A stretch of 15,929 bases of DNA. It comes from Sulfuriferula sp. GTDB lineage: Bacteria > Pseudomonadota > Gammaproteobacteria > Burkholderiales > Sulfuriferulaceae. The position numbers were made by a program, and so were the translations under genes. The notes under the pieces are model-generated. The model searched no databases. It was not told the origin of the DNA and was given only the letters and a program-made list of their open reading frames with translations. Shown one piece after another: positions 8,444 to 15,096 of this stretch (position 1 is the first letter of the stretch; the number at the start of each line of letters is the position of its first letter). Where the stretch lies: positions 1 to 15,929 of the forward strand of contig DAICZK010000021.1 in NCBI GenBank assembly GCA_027311185.1. Direction: 5' to 3'.

Positions 8444-9087
8444 GCGTTGAGCCAAGTTTGCGTATCAGCGAAATTTTCTATTCGCTGCAAGGCGAGACCA
8501 GTCGTACCGGGTTGCCGACGGTATTCGTGCGTTTGACCGGGTGCCCGCTGCGCTGTGGCTATTGCGACACCGCTTATGCTTTCCACGGCGGTGAAAGTCT
8601 CGATCTGGCGAACATCCTTGCACAAGTGGCGGTCTATCAGCCGCGCTATGTGACCGTGACGGGCGGTGAGCCACTGGCGCAGAAGCATGCACTGGTATTG
8701 TTAGCAGCGCTCTGCGACGCCGGTTACGACGTCTCGCTCGAAACCAGCGGTGCACTGGATATCAGCGACGTTGACACGCGTGTCTCGCGTATCGTCGATA
8801 TCAAAACACCAGGGTCGGGCGAAGTCAGTAAAAATCGCTGGGCAAATCTGGCTTGCCTGACCGGGCACGACGAGGTTAAATTTGTAATTACCGATGCGGC
8901 CGATTATCTCTGGGCGTGCGAAGTGCTGGCCGAGCGCCGGTTGAATGAGCGCTGCCCGGTTTTGTTCTCTCCCGTACACGGCAGTGGCGCGACGGATCTG
9001 GCGGAGTGGATACTGCGCGACCGTTTGCCGGTGCGACTGCAACTGCAATTGCATAAAATTTTATGGCACGACGCGGCGGGGCATTGA
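8440..9087 (+). CDS. queE: 7-carboxy-7-deazaguanine synthase QueE
   Basis: QueE is a radical-SAM enzyme that converts 6-carboxytetrahydropterin to 7-carboxy-7-deazaguanine in the preQ0/queuosine pathway. The cluster-binding motif C-x3-C-x2-C is at C35, C39 and C42 ([11 protein letters not shown]), and the SAM-binding GGEP is at 75-78. At 215 residues it is a compact QueE. The start is GTG, inside a four-base GTGA overlap with cpoB. The end forms TGATG with queC. Its position after cpoB and before queC is a known proteobacterial order. Confidence 0.96.
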   Translation: MSVEPSLRISEIFYSLQGETSRTGLPTVFVRLTGCPLRCGYCDTAYAFHGGESLDLANILAQVAVYQPRYVTVTGGEPLAQKHALVLLAALCDAGYDVSLETSGALDISDVDTRVSRIVDIKTPGSGEVSKNRWANLACLTGHDEVKFVITDAADYLWACEVLAERRLNERCPVLFSPVHGSGATDLAEWILRDRLPVRLQLQLHKILWHDAAGH

Positions 9088-9788
9088 TGAATACGCCTGA
9101 ACACGCCGTCGTGCTGCTTTCGGGCGGACTGGATTCCGCAACCATCCTCGCACTCGCGCAAGGCGAGGGTTACGTCTGTCATGCGCTGAGTTTTGATTAT
9201 GGTCAGCGCCATCGAGCTGAACTCGATGCTGCCGCACAGCTCGCAACGGCGCAAAAGGTCGTCGAGCACAGAGTGTTCCATATGTATCTGGCGATGTTCG
9301 GCGGCTCCGCGCTGACCGATCCGGCGCTGCAAGTGCCCGAAACCCTGGGCGTCGGCATTCCTTTGACCTATGTGCCTGCGCGTAATACCATCATGCTGTC
9401 CATCGCCATGGCGTGGGCGGAAGTGTTGAACAGCCGGGCGATCTTTATCGGCGTTAACGCGGTGGATTATTCGGGCTATCCCGATTGTCGGCCCGAATAC
9501 ATCGCTGCCTTCGAAACCATGGCGAATCTGGCGACCAAGGCCGGCGTAGAAGGTAAGAAGCTGCATATCCATGCGCCGCTGCAACATTTGTCCAAAGCCC
9601 AGATCATCCAGTTGGGCACAAGCCTGGGCGTGGACTACGCGATGACGGTTTCGTGCTACCAGGCCGATAGCGCCGGGCGGGCATGCGGGGTATGCGATGC
9701 CTGCCGGTTGCGGCGGGAAGGATTTCATCAGGCAGAAATCGCCGACCCTACCCGCTACCGCGACCCGCTCAGGGGGTCAGACTTGTAG
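9087..9788 (+). CDS. queC: 7-cyano-7-deazaguanine synthase QueC
   Basis: QueC is the ATP-dependent enzyme that turns 7-carboxy-7-deazaguanine into preQ0. The PP-loop motif SGGLDS is at 12-17. The family's [13 protein letters not shown] follows, and a zinc site is formed by C190, C200, C203 and C206 (SCYQ...[12 protein letters not shown]). I chose ATG 9087 (233 aa) over the in-frame ATG 9063. It forms a TGATG junction with queE, has ggcgggg just upstream, and places the PP-loop at the usual distance from the N-terminus. The gene faces panD convergently with a 29-bp gap, where I see no good terminator hairpin. Confidence 0.96.
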   Translation: MNTPEHAVVLLSGGLDSATILALAQGEGYVCHALSFDYGQRHRAELDAAAQLATAQKVVEHRVFHMYLAMFGGSALTDPALQVPETLGVGIPLTYVPARNTIMLSIAMAWAEVLNSRAIFIGVNAVDYSGYPDCRPEYIAAFETMANLATKAGVEGKKLHIHAPLQHLSKAQIIQLGTSLGVDYAMTVSCYQADSAGRACGVCDACRLRREGFHQAEIADPTRYRDPLRGSDL

Positions 9789-9817
9789 GCGTAGCGTTAA
9801 GCCAGCCGCGAGCAGGG

Positions 9818-10204
9818 CTAATCCTGCGCACCCTGAACGGCAATGTGCTGGCGCAGGTCTTTGATACAGTTGGCTTCGTCAACATAGACTAGTTGCGGGG
9901 CGTATTTTTCCAGTTCCCGTTCGTCATAAACGGCGAACGCAGCGATGATCAGGATATCGCCCGGATCGGCCTTATGGGCTGCCGCGCCGTTCACCGAAAT
10001 CGTGCCGGAATCGCGCGCGGCGCGAATGGCGTAAGTGCTGAAACGCTCGCCGTTGCTGACGTTGTAGATGTCGATCTGCTGGTATTCGCGGATATCCGCC
10101 GCTTCAAGCAGCGTATCGTCTATCGCGCAGGAGCCTTCATAGTGCAGCTCGGATTGCGTGACGCGGACGCGGTGCAGCTTGGACTTCAGCATGGTTCTTT
10201 GCAT
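9818..10204 (-). CDS. panD: Aspartate 1-decarboxylase PanD
   Basis: PanD makes beta-alanine from aspartate for pantothenate/CoA synthesis. It is a pyruvoyl enzyme made by self-cleavage: the processing site G24-S25 is in EGSCAID, and Ser25 becomes the pyruvoyl group. The FSTYAI and ISVNGAAAH segments of the substrate pocket are present. The start [13 protein letters not shown] matches the E. coli MIRTMLQGKLHRV, which fixes the ATG. Length is 128 residues. It stands alone between convergent queC and the c-di-GMP gene upstream on the same strand. A good -10 (see 10238-10243) suggests its own promoter. Confidence 0.97.
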   Translation of the reverse strand: MQRTMLKSKLHRVRVTQSELHYEGSCAIDDTLLEAADIREYQQIDIYNVSNGERFSTYAIRAARDSGTISVNGAAAHKADPGDILIIAAFAVYDERELEKYAPQLVYVDEANCIKDLRQHIAVQGAQD

Positions 10205-10237
10205 TAATCAGGCCTCACAGGGGCATATGAGGCGCTT

Positions 10238-10243
10238 ATTATA
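10238..10243 (-). promoter_or_regulatory. Candidate -10 box of panD
   Basis: On the minus strand this reads TATAAT, an exact consensus -10, about 34 bases before the panD ATG. A TTGACG lies only 8 bases upstream, too close to be its -35. A 17-base spacer would give TGCTTT, a weak -35. Confidence 0.4.
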
Positions 10244-10258
10244 AACCAGTGCGTCAAG

Positions 10259-10280
10259 AAAAAGCACTCTGTGCCGTTTT
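10259..10280 (-). terminator. Weak terminator after the membrane GGDEF-EAL gene
   Basis: On the minus strand it reads gcac-aga-gtgc followed by ttttt, with aaaa before the stem, 11-32 bases past the stop codon of the upstream gene. The four-base GC core extended by A/T pairs is short, so this is tentative. It would separate that gene from panD. Confidence 0.3.
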
Positions 10281-10290
10281 AGCCGCGATA

Positions 10291-12609
10291 TTACAGCGGC
10301 AGATCGGGCAGCGTATTCTGAAACTCCTTGAGTGGCATGGGTTTTCCGAACAGGTAACCCTGAAACGTGCGGCAGCCGCTGCGTTCGAGAAACTCGCGCT
10401 GCTGTTCGGTTTCCACGCCCTCGGCAATGATGCCCAGTCCCAGGTTGGCGGCCATTCCGATAATGGTGCGGATAATCGCCGCGTCGTTCGGGTCGGTAGC
10501 GCTGTCGCGTATGAAACTCTCGTCGATCTTGATCTGATCGAGCGGCAGGCGTTTGAGATGCGTCAGTGAGGCTTGCCCGGTACCGAAGTCATCGACTGAA
10601 AATCGTATGCCGGCGTTGCGTAACCGCTGCATTTTGTCGATACTGTCGCTGACGTTTTCCTCGATCAGGCTTTCGGTCAGCTCGAATTTGAGCTTGAGTG
10701 GATCAATGCCGGTTTCTTTCAGTATTTCAAGCACTTGTTCAACCATGTCGGTTTCCCGGAACTGCCGCGCGCTGATGTTGATCGATAGTTGCAGCTGGTT
10801 GGTATGCGGACTGCCTTCCCATTGTTTGAGCTGCGTGCACGCCGTTTGCAGAACCCACGCGCCTATCGGCACGATAAGACCGGTTTCTTCGGCGAGCGCG
10901 ATGAAATCCCTGGGCGGGATCAGCCCGCGCACCGGATGTTGCCAGCGTAGTAATGCCTCCGCGCCTATCACGCCGCGCTCGTCGATCTGGGTTTGGTAAT
11001 AGAGTTTGAATTCCTGGCGCGAGAGTGCCTGGCGCAGGTCTTGTGTTAGCGCGGCGTGCGCCGCCAGTTCCTGTTGCATGGAGGGATCGAAAAATCGCAG
11101 CGCGTTGCGGCCTGAGGTTTTGGCCTGATACATGGCGGCGTCGGCGTGTTTGAGCAGATCCTCCATTGCGATTTCGTTGCCTTGGAACAGATTGATGCCG
11201 ATACTCGATGTGCTGCGATATTCGGGGCCGTTGAGGTGACACGGCTGATTGATGGCGGTCAGGATCTTTTCTCCAATCTCCTGTGCTACCGAGGCCGCCA
11301 GTTGGATATCGTCGGAGAGGTCGCCGAGCACGACGACGAATTCGTCGCCGCCCAGCCGCGCCACCGTATCGCCGCTGCGCACACAATCCTGTAGCCGCTT
11401 GGCGATTTCTATTAGCAGCAGATCGCCGACGTCGTGACCATGGGTGTCGTTGAGTGCCTTGAAATGGTCGAGGTCGATGAACAGGATCGCGCCCCGGGTC
11501 TTGTGGCGTAAGCTGCGGGTCCGCGCCTGCTGCAAACGGTCCTGCAACAGACGGCGGTTGGGCAGCCGGGTGAGCGGATCATAGAACACCAGTTGATGCA
11601 TCTGTTCGTCAGCTTCCTTGTATCGCGTGATGTCGGAAAACATGCCGACGTAATTTGTGATCTGCGCGTCTGCACCGGTGACGGCGGTGATGGTCAGCCA
11701 TTCCGGATAGATTTCGCCGTTCTTGCGCCGGTTCCAGATTTCGCCCTGCCAGTATTTGTCGCGGCTGACCGCCGCCCACATACCGCGATAAAAGGCATCG
11801 TCCTGCCGCTCCGACCGTAGTATGGCGGGAGTTTGCCCTATCGCTTCCGCGGCACTGTAGCCGGTCAGATGGGTAAAGGCGCGGTTGACCCGGATGATAC
11901 GTTTGTTCTCGTCTGTAATCAGGATGCCTTCCCGCGTCTCGAAAGCCGTAGCGGCGATGCGCAGCTCCTGCTCGGCGCGTTTGTGCTCGGTGATGTCGCG
12001 TCCGATGATGACGAGCCCCTTGCGTTGCCCGTCGCGATCGACGATCGGCACTTTGCGGGTTTCGATGATCACGTACTGGCCGTCTTTCCCGATGATGCGT
12101 TCCTCGCCCACCGATAGCCCGCCGTGTCGCCACGCCTGCTCGTCGCTCGCCAGACCGGCCTCGTGAACCGCGCGGAAAGCAGGATGCAGTGCGGCCAGTT
12201 CGAGTTCGGTTTTGCCTTGCCAGGGCAGATCGTGTAACTGGAAAAGCTGTTTCGCCGGTTCGTTGATGATCTGCCAGCGGTTGTCCTTGTCCTTCAGGAA
12301 AACCGCGTCGGGGATAGCTTCGATCAATGCCGCCAACTGTTCGTTCTGGCGCAGGGCATCAAGCTGTTTCTCGAGCGTCGTTTGCTGTTCGCGCAAGGGC
12401 TTGAAAACGAGATAATAGAGCGCGGGCGATAGAATAGCGACCAGCAGGACGGGATCGACGACTTTCCACAGGAACGACGAGCCGCTCTTAAAGGATGGCT
12501 GGAATAAATCGATCAGCAGCACGATCAACAGCTCGGCGACCAGTACGATTACACCGACACTGATCGCAATCCGCGCGGGGGCATTCGGTGGAGCAGATGG
12601 TTTTGTCAT
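10291..12609 (-). CDS. Membrane-anchored PAS-PAS-GGDEF-EAL cyclic-di-GMP protein
   Basis: The 772-residue protein has two membrane helices near the N-terminus (about 13-35 and 49-69) joined by a short periplasmic loop, then a coiled segment. PAS domain 1 (about 90-210) ends GRDITEHKRAEQEL. PAS domain 2 (about 215-335) contains GEIYPEW and ends FSDITRYKEADEQM. The GGDEF domain (about 340-505) has an intact GGDEF at 420-424 and an inhibitory I-site R411-x-x-D414 exactly five residues before it. The EAL domain (about 525-765) has E551-A552-L553, DDFGTG (673-678) and EGVET. All catalytic motifs look competent, so it could make and degrade c-di-GMP; which dominates cannot be read from sequence. 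It is divergent from the second GGDEF-EAL gene. Confidence 0.95.
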   Translation of the reverse strand: MTKPSAPPNAPARIAISVGVIVLVAELLIVLLIDLFQPSFKSGSSFLWKVVDPVLLVAILSPALYYLVFKPLREQQTTLEKQLDALRQNEQLAALIEAIPDAVFLKDKDNRWQIINEPAKQLFQLHDLPWQGKTELELAALHPAFRAVHEAGLASDEQAWRHGGLSVGEERIIGKDGQYVIIETRKVPIVDRDGQRKGLVIIGRDITEHKRAEQELRIAATAFETREGILITDENKRIIRVNRAFTHLTGYSAAEAIGQTPAILRSERQDDAFYRGMWAAVSRDKYWQGEIWNRRKNGEIYPEWLTITAVTGADAQITNYVGMFSDITRYKEADEQMHQLVFYDPLTRLPNRRLLQDRLQQARTRSLRHKTRGAILFIDLDHFKALNDTHGHDVGDLLLIEIAKRLQDCVRSGDTVARLGGDEFVVVLGDLSDDIQLAASVAQEIGEKILTAINQPCHLNGPEYRSTSSIGINLFQGNEIAMEDLLKHADAAMYQAKTSGRNALRFFDPSMQQELAAHAALTQDLRQALSRQEFKLYYQTQIDERGVIGAEALLRWQHPVRGLIPPRDFIALAEETGLIVPIGAWVLQTACTQLKQWEGSPHTNQLQLSINISARQFRETDMVEQVLEILKETGIDPLKLKFELTESLIEENVSDSIDKMQRLRNAGIRFSVDDFGTGQASLTHLKRLPLDQIKIDESFIRDSATDPNDAAIIRTIIGMAANLGLGIIAEGVETEQQREFLERSGCRTFQGYLFGKPMPLKEFQNTLPDLPL

Positions 12610-12736
12610 AATTATCCGCAGTTTCGCGCCAGTTTTCCTGGGTGGAAGTGTCCGCCTAAGGCGGCGTGAATATTACATCGCGCGTACTTCTGCTTTGCCG
12701 TGCAGGTTCAATAGTGTTTTGTGCTTTTATATGTTC

Positions 12737-12766
12737 AGATTATTTGCATTATATACGCATTGTCAA
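12737..12766 (-). promoter_or_regulatory. Candidate promoter of the membrane GGDEF-EAL gene
   Basis: On the minus strand a consensus TTGACA (12766-12761) is followed after 18 bases by TAATCT (12742-12737). A perfect TATAAT (12753-12748) also occurs but only 7 bases from the -35. Transcription would start near 12730 and leave a leader of about 120 bases. Confidence 0.35.
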
Positions 12767-12902
12767 CATGGGTTAAACACACGTCGGCTGTTGTTTGTTT
12801 TACGAATGATCTCGTTCGCATATCCCTGTCGTCAAAATCATGAAGGGTTGCGTCGGGGACGATTGGCAGCCAGACGATTTTTTCCGCGTTCTGAACAGAT
12901 GC

Positions 12903-12927
12903 TTGTATAATTGCGCAATTGTATAAT
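12903..12927 (+). promoter_or_regulatory. Twin TATAAT boxes framing a 12-bp palindrome upstream of the soluble GGDEF-EAL gene
   Basis: ttgtataat occurs at 12903-12911 and again at 12919-12927. Between and partly inside the copies is the perfect palindrome aattgcgcaatt (12909-12920). Each TATAAT could serve as a -10, but neither has a good -35, which would suit an activator-dependent or repressed promoter. The gene's ATG follows 23 bases after the second box, without a clear Shine-Dalgarno sequence. Confidence 0.4.
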
Positions 12928-12950
12928 ACAAAAAAAACAGATAGTCAGAT

Positions 12951-15014
12951 ATGCGTCCAGATAGTCATGGAAATGATCAGGAAAGCCGTAACTCGGGATT
13001 GCTGAATGAGTCCGGGACTATCCCTGAAGTACGGGGCGGCGGTTTTGTTGCTGATGCCCGACATCGTATCCTCAGCGTTCAAGGCGCTTTCGAATCGATT
13101 ACCGGTTATACCGCCGCCGAGGCAATCGGTAAAAATCCGGCGTTTCTTAAATCCAGCCACCAGAATGTCGCCTTTTATCAACAGATGTGGGCGACGATAC
13201 GGCGAGACGGGTATTGGGAAGGCGAGATCCATAATCGTCGTGAAAACGGCGAGATTTATCTGCAATGGATGCAAATTTCGGCCACTCGCAATCGAGATGG
13301 AGGTGTCGGCCATTACGTCGTTCACTTTTCCGATATTTCGGACGATAAAAAGCAGAAGGAAGATCTGCAATATCTGGCCTTGTACGATCATCTCACCGGC
13401 CTGCCCAATCGCCGCCTGCTCGAAAGCCGGATCAATCTGGCGATGGCGAACGCGCAACGGCACAATAAACTTTTTGCTGTCTGCCTGATCGATCTGGATA
13501 ATTTCAAGCCTATCAACGATACTTATGGCCACGATGCGGGGGACGAAGTGCTGGTCGCGCTGGGCAAGCGATTGCCGGAGTCCTTGCGTAAAACCGATGT
13601 CGCCGCACGGCTGGGGGGTGATGAATTCGTTCTGGTGATAGAAGATCTTGACGCCGCAGAAGATCTCGCCGGCTTGTTTCCCAAGCTGGAGGCCACCATT
13701 AACGCCCCGGTGAACTTGAGTAACGGCACAGCCGTTCAGGTAAGCGCCAGCATGGGCGTATGCATCTACCCGTTCGGACAGGATGCGACGAGCGAACAGC
13801 TGTTGCGCCATGCCGATCAGGCGTTGTATGCAAGCAAGGCTCACAAGGCTGACCGGAAAACGCCTTGGGCGTTTCTGGGCGGGCAGCAGGTGTTGCGTAC
13901 GCCGGTGCAACGCCTGCTGGATGAACGGTGTCTGGAAGTCTGGTATCAACCTATTCTGGAGCACCGTTCCGGCAAGATTGTTGGCGTGGAGGCGCTGGCG
14001 CGGCTGCGCGCCGGGGATGGCCGAATTATTTATCCGGCGGAGTTCTTGCCCGAGATAACGGGCGCGGACAACGCCGATCTTAGCCGCATGGTTCTGACAC
14101 AGGCGTTGCAGGATCTGGCGCGGCTGGATGCGCTGGGATGGTCGTTGTGGGTTTCCTTTAACGTCGCGCCCGAATCAATTTGCGGCGATTGCGTGACGTG
14201 CCTGCAAGGCATAATAGAAGCCAGCGGCTTCGATCCGGCGCGTATTACGCTGGAAATACTGGAGAGCGGCGATTTCCTCGAGTGCAATAGTGCGTTATCG
14301 ATCCTCCACGACATCAAGGCGCTGGGTATCAGGCTCGCTCTGGACGATGTGGGCAGCGCTTATGCTTCCTTGCTCCGGCTCAAGGAGTTACCCATCGACG
14401 AGATCAAACTGGATCAAGGATTCGTTCGTACGCTCGAACAGCGGCCGCAGGATTTGCATTTTGTGCGCACCATTCAGGATCTGGCGGCGGAACTGCAGCT
14501 GGACCTGGTGGTGGAAGGCGTGGAAACCACCGATATCCTGGATGCCATGCTCACGATCAAGGTGCCTTATCTGCAGGGTTATGGCATATCGTGTCCCCTG
14601 CCGTTGGCCCAATTGCAGCAATTTCTGTCGGGCCACGCACCCGACACGGCCCCGCGTCCCGCGAGTCTTTTTGGTCTTTACGCTTCGCAAATGGCGGCTC
14701 ATGCGGCGATGAAAAGAATATTACTGACCAACCCGCTGGTGCTCGATCGCAGCGCGCTTGCGGATGACCGGCAGTGCCGCGGGCACGGCAGATTGAGCCG
14801 GCTCGGTCATGGCGACGAGAGCGTTCTGGTTGATTTGCATTGCGCCTATCATCATGCGCTCGGGGCGATATTCAGCGCGCATAATATTCATGATGCCGCG
14901 GCGTGGCAGGCGATGGAGACGGCCCAGGCGGCGTTATCCCAAGCGATTTTAGACGCAAGTCTGGCCGAGAAAGAAACGGCGGCGCAAACTCCGCTTGCGC
15001 CTTCTAACGTATAA
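12951..15014 (+). CDS. Soluble PAS-GGDEF-EAL protein with C-terminal CZB-like region
   Basis: 687 residues with no membrane helix. The PAS domain (about 28-133) closely resembles the second PAS of the divergent neighbour (YTAAEAIG, FYQQMW, GEIYLQW, FSDIS). The GGDEF domain (about 138-310) has GGDEF at 222-226 and I-site R213-x-x-D216. The EAL domain (about 318-560) keeps E347-A348-L349 and the metal and catalytic positions N404, E435, D465, D466, K486, E522 and Q542. The usual DDFGTG reads DDVGSA. A further ~110 residues contain H584, C609, H630 and H634, the H/C/HxxxH pattern of the zinc-binding CZB domain known from the cyclase DgcZ and chemoreceptors. It is therefore a candidate zinc-responsive c-di-GMP enzyme; the CZB assignment is by motif only. 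The last ~20 residues look disordered. Confidence 0.93.
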   Translation: MRPDSHGNDQESRNSGLLNESGTIPEVRGGGFVADARHRILSVQGAFESITGYTAAEAIGKNPAFLKSSHQNVAFYQQMWATIRRDGYWEGEIHNRRENGEIYLQWMQISATRNRDGGVGHYVVHFSDISDDKKQKEDLQYLALYDHLTGLPNRRLLESRINLAMANAQRHNKLFAVCLIDLDNFKPINDTYGHDAGDEVLVALGKRLPESLRKTDVAARLGGDEFVLVIEDLDAAEDLAGLFPKLEATINAPVNLSNGTAVQVSASMGVCIYPFGQDATSEQLLRHADQALYASKAHKADRKTPWAFLGGQQVLRTPVQRLLDERCLEVWYQPILEHRSGKIVGVEALARLRAGDGRIIYPAEFLPEITGADNADLSRMVLTQALQDLARLDALGWSLWVSFNVAPESICGDCVTCLQGIIEASGFDPARITLEILESGDFLECNSALSILHDIKALGIRLALDDVGSAYASLLRLKELPIDEIKLDQGFVRTLEQRPQDLHFVRTIQDLAAELQLDLVVEGVETTDILDAMLTIKVPYLQGYGISCPLPLAQLQQFLSGHAPDTAPRPASLFGLYASQMAAHAAMKRILLTNPLVLDRSALADDRQCRGHGRLSRLGHGDESVLVDLHCAYHHALGAIFSAHNIHDAAAWQAMETAQAALSQAILDASLAEKETAAQTPLAPSNV

Positions 15015-15051
15015 TTCGAAGAATCAGTCTCTTTGCGAGACAGGAAAAACG

Positions 15052-15096
15052 ATGATGGATAAATGCATGACGGCACGTCGCAGGGACGTGCCATGA
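15052..15096 (+). CDS. 14-residue leader peptide overlapping the queD-like start
   Basis: An ORF encodes MMDKCMTARRRDVP. It is preceded by agga (15042-15045), six bases before the first ATG, a better-exposed ribosome site than that of the following gene. Its TGA (15094-15096) overlaps the downstream ATG (15093-15095) as ATGA. The second half runs through the hairpin at 15072-15092, so a translating ribosome would open it. Three consecutive Arg codons (cgt cgc agg) include the often rare agg. Its short length means it could be chance; the combination of ribosome site, overlap and hairpin argues for a coupling leader. Confidence 0.45.
   Translation: MMDKCMTARRRDVP
15072..15092 (+). promoter_or_regulatory. 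Perfect 8-bp hairpin immediately before the queD-like ATG
   Basis: ggcacgtc (15072-15079) pairs with gacgtgcc (15085-15092) around the loop gcagg, and the ATG begins at the next base. The likely Shine-Dalgarno sequence aggga (15082-15086) spans the loop and the first stem bases, so the fold would restrict initiation. There is no T-run after it, so it does not look like a terminator. Confidence 0.6.

Larger units (their letters stand above)
12610..12950. other. Divergent intergenic region between two c-di-GMP genes
   Basis: The 341 bases contain no convincing gene; the only plus-strand ORF (12695-12910) has composition unlike its neighbours. The region is AT-richer than the genes. It holds candidate promoters for both directions (listed separately) and a small hairpin ccgcc-taa-ggcgg at 12652-12664, which would lie in the 5' leader of the minus-strand gene. 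Confidence 0.6.

Noticed and set aside
9063..9086. Upstream ATG for queC
   Set aside because: It would add eight residues translated out of frame from the end of queE; the TGATG junction at 9087 and family length favour the later start.
8904..9728. A 274-codon minus-strand frame opposite queE/queC
   Set aside because: A shadow of two clearly assigned genes, His/Arg-rich in the way expected of antisense translation.
12695..12910. A 71-codon plus-strand ORF in the divergent intergenic region
   Set aside because: No ribosome site, no recognisable motif, unusual Cys/Phe/Arg content, and it overlaps the candidate promoter elements.
12945..13964. A 339-codon open frame on the minus strand opposite the soluble GGDEF-EAL gene
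   Set aside because: It mirrors the PAS and GGDEF coding region and shows no domain or plausible start of its own.
15010..15015. TATAAT at the end of the soluble GGDEF-EAL gene as a promoter for the queD-like gene
   Set aside because: It is a consensus -10 but overlaps the stop codon and has no -35 at a usable distance; left as unproven.
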